Positions 32,711-41,661 of a stretch of 60,667 nt of DNA are shown here, in pieces. Origin of the DNA: Gammaproteobacteria bacterium SG8_30 (GTDB lineage: Bacteria; Pseudomonadota; Gammaproteobacteria; Steroidobacterales; Steroidobacteraceae); NCBI GenBank assembly GCA_001303245.1, contig LJNS01000011.1:1-60667 (forward strand), in the 5' to 3' direction. The stretch's first letter is position 1. Every line of letters begins with the position of its first letter. The translations under genes and the position numbers were made by a program. The notes under the pieces are model-generated. The model saw only the letters and a program-made list of their open reading frames with translations. It made no database searches and was not told the origin of the DNA.

Positions 32711-35581
32711 CTACCTCTCGAAGATGGCTCGGGCGTACCAGAACTGGCCGGCGATCGGATACAGCGTGCCATCGAGGCTGTTGAGGCTGCACGAGTAGCA
32801 GACAGGTGGTTCCTCGTCGAACAGGTTGTTGACGCCAAGCGTGAAGGTCCAACCCCCGCCCATGAACGTCGAAGGACGCCAGCTGACTTGCGTGTCGGCG
32901 TAGAACACCGCCTTCAGCTCGTTGGTCCCCGAGCACAGATCGGTCAGTCCGAAATCGTCGACAAGGCCACTGCACTGTTCGGTGATCGAGCTCATGTAGC
33001 GCAGGCCGAGACGAACCGACCAGTCTCCGTACATCCAGTCGGTATTCAGCGTCGACTTGGTCTCCGGGAAGCCGCGGGTCGGCGAGCCGAGCTCGCGGCC
33101 TTTCCGATCGAGCCTGTCGAAGCCGCCCGAGGAATTCTGGACCAGCTCGTCGTATTTGAGCAGGAACGAGGTCATCCACTGGAAGCGGAACGTACCGAGC
33201 CCGGTTTCCCGGGTGAGCAGCATCAGGTTGAGGTCGAGACCCGACGTCTCGATTCCGCCTATATTGTCGAGCACGCCGTCTATCCGCAGGATCGTACCGC
33301 TCGGCAGCCTGGTGATCGCGTCGCAGTAGATGTCCTCGAGCGTCGTAATGCAGGCGTCGAGCAGTCCCTGCGGGCGTGGCGCCTGAATGGCACCCTCGAT
33401 GTCTATGTCGTAGTAATTCACCTCCAAGAGAAGGTCATCCATACCGGCTGCACCATTGACCGGAACCTGCCAGGTGAAACCCACCGACACCGTGTCCGAT
33501 GTTTCCGGCACGAGTTCCGCATTGCCTCCGGTCGTCACGGGAATCTGCGGATTCAACTGCTCGTAATCCGGAGGCACGCCGAGCGCAGCGCAGTTGGCTG
33601 CATCCGCGGGTTCCACATTGGAGCACCGGTCACTGATCGATGCGTCGAAGCGCGAACCCTGGTTGAACAGTTCGCCGATGTTCGGCGCGCGGAAGCCCTC
33701 CGAGAAGCTCGCCCGGAAGACCAGGCTGTCGGTGGGCCCCCAGTTGACCGCAAACTTGGTGACTGTCTCGCTGTCGAAAAGGTTGTAGTCCGAGAAGCGC
33801 ACCGCCGCACTCAGGTCCAGAGAGTCGACCAGCGGTAGGTCCGCCAGCAGCGGGACGACGATCTCGCCGTAGAGCTCGTTGACATCGAAGCTGCCGACGG
33901 TCGGCGTCGTGGGTACGTCCGCCGTCTCGTCCGCCGCTACCACCGGGTCGGGCGTGAAGAACCCCTCCTCCTTGCGATATTCGAAGCCGACGGCGAAACC
34001 GAGAGGGCCAGCAGGCAGGTTGAACAATTCGCCCGAGAGGTTGGCGGTGAAATCCGTCAGTTTCTGGTTGCTACGGTCGACTCCAGTGTAGGTCACGTAG
34101 TCCAGCATTTCCTGCGTCATGGAGCCCGCGCCGACGATGTTGAGCGGAACACAATTTGGCGTCACGGCGCAGACGTCCGGGTCACCCATTGCGATGTTGA
34201 TGTTTCTCGCGTTGAACTGGTTCAGCTTGATCTGCGTGGCGTCGTTCTCGGCCCGGATCCCGCTGATGTCCCAGTACATGGGGCGGCCGCCCAGTTCGAA
34301 CTCGCCGTCGAAGCCGCCCGACACGTACCAGGTATCCACGTCCTGGTTGAAGATGCGGGGCCCGGCCTCGATAGGCCGGCGAGCCATGAACGGGCCGGTG
34401 CTCGGATCCAGGTCCACACCGAACGGGTTGTACGGGTGGTTTGCCGGCCACGAGACGTTGACCATGTAGGTCGTCGACTGTCCGTCCGGGAAGAAGAACA
34501 GGGGCACGGGCGCGGCCTGGCCCTGCGACTTGCGATTGTTGAAGCTGCCGAGCACGCGGAACATCACATTGTCCGTCACGTCGTACTCGGCCTTGGCGAA
34601 GATGTTCACCCGCTCGTTGGGCGTGACGAGATGATTGAACGGCTGGTAGTTGAACCGGTCGTCGAGCGTAAACCCGTGGAAATCACCGTATCGGCCGTTC
34701 GCGGGATCGTCGGTCGGGTCCCAGACCGGGAATGCGACGCCATCGTCCGGTGCGACACTCACGAAGTCGCCGATGACCGGATCGAAGAACACGAACCTGC
34801 CCGCAGGCGTGCCGGAACTGACACCGTACGGAAATCCCGGGATGGGATACTTCGATGTATCCCGATCAGCCGTGTTGACCGAGCTCTGGTCCGTATAGCT
34901 GATGTCGATCAGGCCGCGGGTTCGCTCACCGCGCGCTCCGAAGCGCACGTCGAACTCGCTGGTCGTGCCGTCGCCTTGCTGGTACTGGCCGGTGTAGCCG
35001 GAGATCTTGAAGGAATCGTAGTCGTCCTGCGTGATGATGTTGAGCACGCCTCCGATCGCGTCCGAACCGTAGACGGCGGAGGCGCCGTCCTGGAGGATCT
35101 CGATCGTCTTGACGGCGTTCACCGGGATGGTGTTCAGGTCCACCGCCCCCGAGACGCCCGATCCCGAGGACCCCTTGATCCACCTCCGGCCGTCCACGAG
35201 CACGAGCACCCGCTTGGAGGTCAGGTAGCGCAGGTCGATCTCTGCAGCACCTGCGCCGATGCCGCCGCCGTCAGGCGGAAAACCGAGGTTGCCTGAGGAG
35301 TTGTTGGTTGCGTTGATCGCCGAGCCCGAGATCGGCAGGCGTTGTACGAAGTCCGCCAGCGAGGAGGTGCCCGACAGGCGGATGTCCTCTGTCGCGAGCG
35401 TGAGCACCGGCAGGCGCTCCTCCAGCGGGTCCTGGCGGATCCGCGATCCGGTCACGACCACTTCTTCGAGCGCTTCCTGCGCCCGGGCCACGTCCGGTGC
35501 TGTGAGCCCCACGCACACGGCGCATAGACCCAACGCCACGGGCCGAACGGCCCGTGTCCACGATAGCTTCTTCCTGTTCAC
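32711..35581 (-). CDS. TonB-dependent outer-membrane receptor
   Basis: A 956-residue receptor. The GTG at 35581 is chosen over an upstream ATG because GGGGGAGATC lies just before it and it gives a proper signal peptide ([12 protein letters not shown] then [13 protein letters not shown], cleaving after ARA). A TonB-box-like [13 protein letters not shown] follows, then the plug domain ([47 protein letters not shown]). The remaining 700 residues are beta-barrel with [18 protein letters not shown] and the terminal aromatic ending WYARAIFER. Large loops and two Cys pairs point to a bulky substrate; the ligand cannot be read from the sequence. The Ton operon in this window could energise it. Confidence 0.92.
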   Translation of the reverse strand: MNRKKLSWTRAVRPVALGLCAVCVGLTAPDVARAQEALEEVVVTGSRIRQDPLEERLPVLTLATEDIRLSGTSSLADFVQRLPISGSAINATNNSSGNLGFPPDGGGIGAGAAEIDLRYLTSKRVLVLVDGRRWIKGSSGSGVSGAVDLNTIPVNAVKTIEILQDGASAVYGSDAIGGVLNIITQDDYDSFKISGYTGQYQQGDGTTSEFDVRFGARGERTRGLIDISYTDQSSVNTADRDTSKYPIPGFPYGVSSGTPAGRFVFFDPVIGDFVSVAPDDGVAFPVWDPTDDPANGRYGDFHGFTLDDRFNYQPFNHLVTPNERVNIFAKAEYDVTDNVMFRVLGSFNNRKSQGQAAPVPLFFFPDGQSTTYMVNVSWPANHPYNPFGVDLDPSTGPFMARRPIEAGPRIFNQDVDTWYVSGGFDGEFELGGRPMYWDISGIRAENDATQIKLNQFNARNINIAMGDPDVCAVTPNCVPLNIVGAGSMTQEMLDYVTYTGVDRSNQKLTDFTANLSGELFNLPAGPLGFAVGFEYRKEEGFFTPDPVVAADETADVPTTPTVGSFDVNELYGEIVVPLLADLPLVDSLDLSAAVRFSDYNLFDSETVTKFAVNWGPTDSLVFRASFSEGFRAPNIGELFNQGSRFDASISDRCSNVEPADAANCAALGVPPDYEQLNPQIPVTTGGNAELVPETSDTVSVGFTWQVPVNGAAGMDDLLLEVNYYDIDIEGAIQAPRPQGLLDACITTLEDIYCDAITRLPSGTILRIDGVLDNIGGIETSGLDLNLMLLTRETGLGTFRFQWMTSFLLKYDELVQNSSGGFDRLDRKGRELGSPTRGFPETKSTLNTDWMYGDWSVRLGLRYMSSITEQCSGLVDDFGLTDLCSGTNELKAVFYADTQVSWRPSTFMGGGWTFTLGVNNLFDEEPPVCYSCSLNSLDGTLYPIAGQFWYARAIFER

Positions 35582-35837
35582 AACGATCTCCCCCGTTGCA
35601 AGAAAGCTCACCAGCGTTCTTGTTGGTTGCTGGTTTACGTCAAATTACGCCTGTTTCGGCACGGAGTACAGATGTTGCAAGAGAGCCACAAAACGCAGCG
35701 CCAGCCGACAGCAGCGGAGATCATTCGAAGTTATACCGGCGACAGGCCGTCGGACCCCGATCGGAGCAGCGCCGCGAGACGCCCGGGGGAGGCCGCGGAA
35801 CTGACACAGCCGGAGGCTCCGCTCGCGGCCTGTTCGC

Positions 35838-36146
35838 TCAGATGCGGACGAGTTCCTCGATCGCCTTTCCGGGCTTCCTCGGCGTCGGCTGCTTGCCGAT
35901 TGCGCCGGTGACGGGGCAGACGGCCAGATCTGGCAACGGCGGGTGTCCCTCCGGCAGCCTGGGCTGAACCGAGCCCGGCGAATGCCAGCCCTCAACGGGC
36001 GGGTGCCGGGCGGGAAGTTCCCGCTTGTCGGCGACGGTTGCGGCCATGTCCCGGCCAGCGAGTGCGGACTCGGGCCCGGCGGCAAGCGTGCCCGAAAGCA
36101 GCAACAGACCCGCTGCGCCTGTGACGTACGTACCGACCTTGCTCAT
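35838..36146 (-). CDS. Secreted Pro-rich small protein (102 residues)
   Basis: ATG 36146 has an excellent ribosome site (AAGGAGGT) and a signal peptide (VGTYVTGAAGLLLLSGTLAA). The mature part is rich in Pro, His and Gly: LPARHPPVEGWHSPGS, then RLPEGHPPLPDLAVCP and a basic end QPTPRKPGKAIEEL. The LPEGHPP phrase recurs as ARHPPVEGWH, hinting at a short internal repeat. One Cys is present. No family is recognised; His/Pro-rich exported proteins often bind metals, but that is only a suggestion. Confidence 0.7.
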   Translation of the reverse strand: MSKVGTYVTGAAGLLLLSGTLAAGPESALAGRDMAATVADKRELPARHPPVEGWHSPGSVQPRLPEGHPPLPDLAVCPVTGAIGKQPTPRKPGKAIEELVRI

Positions 36147-36187
36147 GAGCGCACCTCCTTGACTGCGCTGCCGCCAGACGACAGCAA

Positions 36188-36209
36188 GATACGTATATAC
36201 CGAAGTATC
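36188..36209 (-). promoter_or_regulatory. AT-rich inverted repeat upstream of the Pro-rich protein
   Basis: GATAC (36188-36192) and GTATC (36205-36209) flank an AT-rich centre (GTATATACC) in otherwise GC-rich DNA, 42 nt upstream of the start at 36146. It could be a promoter -10 region and/or operator. Confidence 0.3.
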
Positions 36210-36402
36210 GCGCGACATTCTGCAATGAATTCGTTGGGCTGCGCCGAGACCGGCGACCGGGCACGTCCCGCGCCGCCAACCCGCGCGGTCGCTCAGCATG
36301 GCTTGCACGTCTACCCGCATGTTCTCCGGCCAGGCGCCATCGAGCGCCTGTCGGCTGTGACAGCTCACGCACCTGCTAGGATTCGCCGCGGAGGTGACAC
36401 GC

Positions 36403-38049
36403 ATGGCCGCACGCGATCTATCCAGGCTCGAGCGGTTCAAGACGGGCTACGGCGACGGCGCTTCGAACGCGAAGCTCGAACTGCTGCGACGCCTCGATCG
36501 CGCCTCGCTGCGGAGCGCCCGTCAGGTCCTGCGGCTGCACGAGGTGCTCTGCTTTCTGCGGGCCTACCCGGACGACAGACGGGTGCTGGCGCAGGTCGGG
36601 CGGATGCTCGAACGATTCCACGAGCGGCCCGACCTGGTCCGCCATCGCCGGCAGCTCGCGGACACCGGCATCGTGGGCACCGCGATCCGTTACCGCTTCT
36701 TCTGGTCCACTGCGCTGTGGCTGGCGACGCGCTGGCCCGACCTGCTGTCGCTCGAGCACGATGACGAGGAGGCCAACGCAGCACTCGACAAGGCGCTGCC
36801 ACTGGTGCTGCCTCCGGTCGTGGCCGAATGGTTCAATGCCGGCAGCCTGCCGGCCTTGCCGGCGATGGACAGGCTGCGCGGCCGACGCACGGATGCCGCG
36901 TATCTCGTGGGACACCTGGCAGGCATGCCCGGGAACGGTCTCACGCGCGAGGCGTTCGCGGATGCCATCGACGCGCCGTTCGTGTTGAAACCCGGTCGCG
37001 ACACGCCTTCCCGCACGCGGGCGCTGCTGCCGTTTGCGCCGAGGGCCTTCCAGGCCGGACCGCTCCGGCGGACGCGGCCCGATCTACGCGCGGCGGCCGC
37101 CACTCGTCCGCGCGCCGTCCGGGTCCTTTCGTCGCGCGACGGCGCGCGACTGATCGAGCTGGCTCGTTGCGCCATGGTCACGCGATCGCGGGACCTGATG
37201 GCCTTCGAATACGGCAACCCGGGAGACGTTCGTCTCGTCGACGACGGCGACGGACTGGCTTTCGGTTTCTGTGGCGTCATCCCCGAACGACGCTTCACGC
37301 TCCCCGCACTCTACGGTTACCTCACCGTGCGCAACGGAGTGCCCACGGGCTACGGCCAGGTGGAAGTCATCGGACCCTTTGCGGCGATCTCGTTCAACGT
37401 GTTCGAGACATTCCGCGGCGCCGAGGCAGCCCACGTCTTCGGCCGCCTCGTCAGTGCGACGCATCACGTCTTCGGTGCGACGTCGTTCAGCGTCGACCCC
37501 TACCAGCTCGGACACGAGAACGAGGACGGCATCGACTCGGGCGCCTGGTGGTTCTACTACAAGCTCGGCTTCCGGCCGCGCGCAACGGCTGCGCTTCGCA
37601 TCATGCGCCGAGAGACCGCACGCATGCGTGTCCGGCTTTCCCACCGGTCATCCACGCGTGCTCTGCGGGCGCTGGCCGAGCATCACGTCTTCTTCGACCT
37701 GGATCGGTCCGCACCACGAGGTCTTGCCCCGCTCCAGCAGGCACTCGAGCGGGGCGTCGACTGGCTGGCTGCCCGCGGAGGCGGCGCAGATGCGGTCGCG
37801 GCAGCAGAGCGACGGGCGCTGGAGGTGACGGGCCTGAAGTCACTGTCAGGCTTCACCCGCGACGAGCGTGCGGCCTGGCGGCGCTGGGCACCGCTGATCG
37901 TCTCGATCCCCGGCATATCGCGCTGGAGCGCGGGCGAACGCCAGCAGCTCGCCGACATCGCGCGCGCGAAGGGCGGGCGGCGCGAGATCGACTTCCTGGT
38001 GCGCTATGCCGCTCATTCCAGGCTGGCCGGGGTTCAGTTGGGAGTCTGA
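36403..38049 (+). CDS. Unrecognised 548-residue conserved-looking protein
   Basis: ATG 36403 follows GGAGGTG at good spacing. The N-terminal 180 residues are alpha-helical and Arg-rich (LERFKTGYGDGASNAKLELL, LHEVLCFLRAYPDDRRVLAQ). A middle region (260-410) looks like an acetyltransferase-type fold: MAFEYGNPGDVRLVDDGDGL, then FEYGN-to-VEVIGPFAAI strands, and the striking block YQLGHENEDGIDSGAWWFYY with KLGFRPR. The C-terminal section is helical again. I cannot name a family. No signal peptide or membrane helix is seen, so it is probably cytoplasmic. It is divergent from the Pro-rich secreted protein. Confidence 0.8.
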   Translation: MAARDLSRLERFKTGYGDGASNAKLELLRRLDRASLRSARQVLRLHEVLCFLRAYPDDRRVLAQVGRMLERFHERPDLVRHRRQLADTGIVGTAIRYRFFWSTALWLATRWPDLLSLEHDDEEANAALDKALPLVLPPVVAEWFNAGSLPALPAMDRLRGRRTDAAYLVGHLAGMPGNGLTREAFADAIDAPFVLKPGRDTPSRTRALLPFAPRAFQAGPLRRTRPDLRAAAATRPRAVRVLSSRDGARLIELARCAMVTRSRDLMAFEYGNPGDVRLVDDGDGLAFGFCGVIPERRFTLPALYGYLTVRNGVPTGYGQVEVIGPFAAISFNVFETFRGAEAAHVFGRLVSATHHVFGATSFSVDPYQLGHENEDGIDSGAWWFYYKLGFRPRATAALRIMRRETARMRVRLSHRSSTRALRALAEHHVFFDLDRSAPRGLAPLQQALERGVDWLAARGGGADAVAAAERRALEVTGLKSLSGFTRDERAAWRRWAPLIVSIPGISRWSAGERQQLADIARAKGGRREIDFLVRYAAHSRLAGVQLGV

Positions 38050-38192
38050 GCACTCGCGCGAAGCGGTGTACGCGTGCGAACGCCGGCGGCCGCCCGAGCT
38101 CCGCCTGAAGGGTCCGCAGTGTCTTGCGGAAACGTTCCGTGTCTTCAGGTGTCTCGTCCCTCGACTATAGCGCGCCGCGACACAGTGCTAGG

Positions 38193-38879
38193 ATGAGCAG
38201 GGAATTCCAGCTGCCCGGTCCTGATCGAATGTCGGCATCCCGATCTCCCGTCCGCCCCCAGTCGACCGGCGAGGAAGTCGCTAACAGCGTGAGCCACGGG
38301 CTTGGCTTCATGCTGGCGCTCGCTGGCGCGCCGCTGCTGATTGCGGCGGCCCTGCAGCGCGGCACGCTAACGGACGTCATTGCGGTCAGCGTATTCGCCG
38401 CAGCCATGGCGCTCCTGTACCTCTCCTCGACGATCTACCATGCGCTGCCACCAGGGCGCACCAAGGATGCCTTCCACGTCCTCGACCACGCGGCAATCTA
38501 CCTGCTCATCGCAGGAACCTACACGCCGTTCACTCTCGGCGTGCTGCAGGGAGGCTGGGGCTGGACGCTGTTTGGACTGATCTGGGGTCTCGCGGCCTTC
38601 GGCGTCCTGCTCAAGGCCTTTGCCGGAATCCGTTGGCACGGCATCTCGACCGCCGTGTACGTGGGCATGGGGTGGCTCATCCTCATCGCGGCGAAGCCTC
38701 TGTGGGACAGCCTGCAACTCGCCGGCCTGCTGTGGCTGTTCGCCGGTGGCCTTGCCTACACAGGGGGCATCGCCTTCTACCTGAAGAAGGACCTGCGCTT
38801 CGGGCACCTCGTCTGGCACCTGTTCGTGGTGGCGGGAACCGGTTGCCATTACGTCGCGGTATTGCACTACGCCATCTGA
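38193..38879 (+). CDS. Hemolysin III family (YqfA/PAQR-like) membrane protein
   Basis: About 228 residues from ATG 38193; ATG 38229 is a second choice. Seven hydrophobic helices and the family's conserved polar positions are visible: EEVANSVSHGLGFMLALAG, LYLSSTIYHALPPGRTKDAF with HVLDHAAIYLLIAGTYTPF, and the C-terminal FGHLVWHLFVVAGTGCHYVA. The conserved His/Asp/Ser (SxxxH, H-D, HxxxH) match the zinc site of the CREST/PAQR superfamily. Despite the name, most members are not proven haemolysins; E. coli YqfA is linked to membrane energetics. Single-gene unit. Confidence 0.85.
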   Translation: MSREFQLPGPDRMSASRSPVRPQSTGEEVANSVSHGLGFMLALAGAPLLIAAALQRGTLTDVIAVSVFAAAMALLYLSSTIYHALPPGRTKDAFHVLDHAAIYLLIAGTYTPFTLGVLQGGWGWTLFGLIWGLAAFGVLLKAFAGIRWHGISTAVYVGMGWLILIAAKPLWDSLQLAGLLWLFAGGLAYTGGIAFYLKKDLRFGHLVWHLFVVAGTGCHYVAVLHYAI

Positions 38880-38948
38880 AGGTCCTCGTGGACTGGACGG
38901 TCAGCCCCCCGGCTTGCCGGCGCCGGAGATCGGGGCCATGCTCAATGC

Positions 38949-39821
38949 ATGAAGCTAAGCAGAAGAGACCTGTTGAGAGGCGCAGTCAAGACGCCCCAAT
39001 CCGCTCCCGCGGCCTCCGCCAAGCCCACGGCGACAACCCCTGGCAGGCCCGTCGGCAAGCCGGCACGCGGCTCGACCCGTGTCGAGCACATACCCGTCAC
39101 CTGGGTCTTGCCTCGCCGTATGGAGGCTCCTGCCCGCCTCGCGCTGTGGCTCTGCGGCGGGATCTCCGGCATGAACGCCGCGGCCAGGGAACTCGACGCG
39201 CTGGCAGACGCTGGATTCGTGGCCGTGAGCTTCGATTCCTGGCGCCGCGGCACGCGTGCTGCCGAGACCATGGCCGAGCTGTTCCCGCGTGGCATGGCGA
39301 ATTTCCCGCACGTCGTGTGGCCGATGCTCGGCAACGCGGCGCTGGAGGCACTGCGGATCCTCGACTGGGCGGAAACCGAGCTCGGGGCCAAGCCGCCATT
39401 CTTCGGGGGTGGTCACTCGCTGGGCGGCGACATCATGATCGCAGCGGCTGGGCTCGACCCGCGCATCGGCTGCGTGGCCACCATCAATTCGACTCCCGAC
39501 TGGCGCCGCCCGGGCATGCGCGCAGACGGCAAGCTCGTCGGGCCTGGTACCCCGGATGCGTACGCCCAGTGGTTCTACGACCGCCTGGATCCGATCACCC
39601 ACCTTGCCGCCTACGCGCACAAGCCGGCGATGGCGTTCGAGTGCGGTGCGGATGACGACCACGTTCCCGCAGACGGGGCGCAGCGCTTCAAGGCCCTGCT
39701 GGCACCGGTCTATGGCACGGCACAGAACCGGCTTCGCGTCATCTGCCATGCGGGCATCGGTCACGAGTACACACCCGAGATGTGGCAGAACTGCATGGCC
39801 TGGTTCCGCGAGCCCCACTGA
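38949..39821 (+). CDS. Alpha/beta hydrolase, dienelactone-hydrolase-like
   Basis: A 290-residue hydrolase. The nucleophile elbow GGGHSLGGD near residue 155 gives the Ser. The likely acid is in ECGADDDHVP (about 237), and the His is in HAGIGHEYTPEMW (about 274). The N-terminus MKLSRRDLLRGAVKTP has a twin-arginine-like SRRDLL, but no hydrophobic core follows; instead there is a Pro/Thr/Ala linker of about 30 residues. So Tat export is doubtful, and a remnant or lipid-anchored form is possible. The substrate is not evident. A plus-strand terminator follows. Confidence 0.75.
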   Translation: MKLSRRDLLRGAVKTPQSAPAASAKPTATTPGRPVGKPARGSTRVEHIPVTWVLPRRMEAPARLALWLCGGISGMNAAARELDALADAGFVAVSFDSWRRGTRAAETMAELFPRGMANFPHVVWPMLGNAALEALRILDWAETELGAKPPFFGGGHSLGGDIMIAAAGLDPRIGCVATINSTPDWRRPGMRADGKLVGPGTPDAYAQWFYDRLDPITHLAAYAHKPAMAFECGADDDHVPADGAQRFKALLAPVYGTAQNRLRVICHAGIGHEYTPEMWQNCMAWFREPH

Positions 39822-39906
39822 AACTGAGTGGCGACCGGCCGGCATCCGCAGGAGCAGGCGGGGGCCCGATAATCCAGGCAAGGCACCCACATTTACTAAG
39901 CGCTGG

Positions 39907-39941
39907 CAGTTCGGTTCGTCGCGATCGCGGCGGCCGAACTG
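39907..39941 (+). terminator. Terminator after the alpha/beta hydrolase
   Basis: CAGTTCGG (39907-39914) pairs with CCGAACTG (39934-39941), with further pairing inside the loop, followed by TTTCCC. It lies 85 nt downstream of the stop on the plus strand. Confidence 0.5.
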
Positions 39942-40000
39942 TTTCCCATCGTAGACTGAAATGAGATTCGTGCCGTTGCGACCAATCTTCGCCAGAAACA

Positions 40001-40035
40001 AAAGGCACCGACCCCGCTCAAGAGTTGGTGCCTTT
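40001..40035 (-). terminator. Rho-independent terminator of tRNA-fMet
   Basis: AAAGGCACC (40001-40009) and GGTGCCTTT (40027-40035) form a 9-bp stem. Read on the minus strand, the hairpin ends in CCTTTTGTTTC, a good U-rich tail. It lies 32 nt past the tRNA 3' end. Confidence 0.75.
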
Positions 40036-40066
40036 GCTAACTGCTTGTAGACTCAGCAGTTGGGAT

Positions 40067-40143
40067 TGGTAGCGGGGGCAGGATTTGAACCTGCGACCTT
40101 CGGGTTATGAGCCCGACGAGCTGCCAGACTGCTCCACCCCGCA
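40067..40143 (-). tRNA. tRNA-Met(CAT), initiator type, CCA encoded
   Basis: A 77-nt cloverleaf read on the minus strand: acceptor TGCGGGG, D-stem GAGC/GCTC, anticodon loop CTCATAA with anticodon CAT, T-arm GCAGG-TTCAAAT-CCTGC, and an encoded CCA. Initiator hallmarks are present: three G-C pairs next to the anticodon loop (GGG/CCC), A11-U24 in the D-stem, and no Watson-Crick pair at 1-72. Here position 1-72 is U-U rather than the usual C-A of bacterial initiators. It directly follows nuoN. Confidence 0.93.
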
Positions 40144-40154
40144 CCAGACTTCGT

Positions 40155-40183
40155 ATTCTAATAATTGTTGCGCTGCAGCGCAA
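40155..40183 (-). promoter_or_regulatory. Promoter of tRNA-fMet, overlapping a palindrome
   Basis: On the minus strand TTGCGC (40183-40178) and TAGAAT (40160-40155) are separated by exactly 17 nt, placing the start about 5 nt before the tRNA. The -35 lies in the perfect palindrome TTGCGCTGCAGCGCAA (40168-40183), which begins 10 nt after the nuoN stop and could also act as a terminator hairpin with an AU-rich tail. Confidence 0.5.
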
Positions 40184-40193
40184 GGCCGGCCGG

Positions 40194-41639
40194 CTAGCCA
40201 GGCAGTACGCTCGCGCACACGCGCAACAGCCAGCCGGGCATCAGCCCGAGCGCGAGCACGAGCAGCGCGTTCGCGCTCAGCACCCAGCGGAAACCTGCCC
40301 CCGCCTCGATGCCGCCGTCGCGCTCGGGCGAATCGAAGTACATGAGCTTGACCACGCGAAGGTAGTAGAACGCCCCGATCACGGAGAAGAACACCGCCGC
40401 GACGGCCAGCCAGTTTAGTCCTACGCCGAGCACGGCCGAGATCACCTGCACCTTGGCCCAGAAGCCGACCATGGGCGGGACGCCGGCCGTGCCGAACATC
40501 AGCACGAGCATCACGAAGGCGAACCACGGGCTCTTCTGGTTGAGGCCCTTGAAGTCGTCCAGTTCCTCGGCCTCGAAGCCCCTGCGGGAGAGCAACAAAA
40601 CCACGCCGAACGAGCCGGTCGCCATGATCACGTAGGTCAAGGTATAGAACATCGCGGCCTGGTAGCCTTCGGCCGTCCCCGCAAGGATGCCGAGCAGGAT
40701 GAATCCGACGTGGGAGATGGTCGAGTACGCGAGCATGCGCTTGATGTTGGTCTGTGCGATTGCGATGACGTTGCCGATGCCCATCGAAAGCACGGCAAGC
40801 ACGACGAGCATGTCCTGCCAGGCGTCCGTAAGCCCCCCCAGCCCCTCGGCAAGCACCCGTATCGCCAGCGCGAATGAGGCGATCTTCGGGGCGGACCCCA
40901 CGAACAGCGTGACCGCGGTCGGCGAGCCCTGGTACACGTCCGGAATCCACATGTGGAACGGCACCGCTCCGAACTTGAACGCCACCCCAACTACGATGAA
41001 CGTCAGCCCGAACAACAGGCCTATGTCGGACGCCGCCGAGCCCCCCAGGCCCGCCGCGAGCCAGTCGAGCCGAACGGTTCCCGTCACACCGTAGACGATG
41101 GAAATCCCGTAGAGGAGCGTGCCGGACGCGATGGCGCCGAGCACGAAGTACTTCATGGCCGATTCTGCGGCCACGCCGTTGTCGCGGTCGAAGGCGACCA
41201 TCGCGTAGAGCGCCAGCGCAAGGATCTCGATGCCGAGGTACATCGAGAGCAGGGTACCGGCCGAGATCATCACGTTGATGCCGAGCGTCGCCAGCAACGC
41301 GAGCACGAAGTACTCGCCCCTGAAGAGCCCGCGCTCGTGCAGATAATCGCGCGAATAAAGCAGCGTCACCGCCACGACCGCATAGTTGACGAGCTTTAGC
41401 ACCGTGCCCATCGGGTCGGCGACGTACTGCCCGTAGAGCACCACGACCCTCGCATCGGTCGCGAGCGTCGCTGTCAGCCACGCGGCGCCCGCCAGCGTGA
41501 CGATGCTGAGCAGGTAGGTCACCCAGCGCCGCCGATCGTCCAGGAACACGTCCACCAGCAGTACGACGCAAGCCGCTGCAACGAGGAAGACCTCGGCGCC
41601 GGCCGGGGAGAGTTCCGAGAGTGTCAGGACCTTGCTCAT
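40194..41639 (-). CDS. nuoN: NADH-quinone oxidoreductase subunit N
   Basis: A 481-residue antiporter-like membrane subunit of complex I with about 14 transmembrane helices. Family hallmarks include the Lys-containing helix with FVVGVAFKFGAVPFHMWIPD, then VYQGSPTAVTLFVGSAPK, and LAYSTISHVGFILLGILAG. It forms one of the proton-pumping modules in the membrane arm. It is the last gene of the nuo operon; nuoM ends 22 nt upstream of its start. Length is close to E. coli NuoN (485). Confidence 0.95.
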   Translation of the reverse strand: MSKVLTLSELSPAGAEVFLVAAACVVLLVDVFLDDRRRWVTYLLSIVTLAGAAWLTATLATDARVVVLYGQYVADPMGTVLKLVNYAVVAVTLLYSRDYLHERGLFRGEYFVLALLATLGINVMISAGTLLSMYLGIEILALALYAMVAFDRDNGVAAESAMKYFVLGAIASGTLLYGISIVYGVTGTVRLDWLAAGLGGSAASDIGLLFGLTFIVVGVAFKFGAVPFHMWIPDVYQGSPTAVTLFVGSAPKIASFALAIRVLAEGLGGLTDAWQDMLVVLAVLSMGIGNVIAIAQTNIKRMLAYSTISHVGFILLGILAGTAEGYQAAMFYTLTYVIMATGSFGVVLLLSRRGFEAEELDDFKGLNQKSPWFAFVMLVLMFGTAGVPPMVGFWAKVQVISAVLGVGLNWLAVAAVFFSVIGAFYYLRVVKLMYFDSPERDGGIEAGAGFRWVLSANALLVLALGLMPGWLLRVCASVLPG

Positions 41640-41661
41640 TTCACCCTACCCGGACGGACAC

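Noticed and set aside
38949..39000. Tat signal peptide on the alpha/beta hydrolase
   Set aside because: SRRDLL is present, but no hydrophobic core follows within the next 40 residues.
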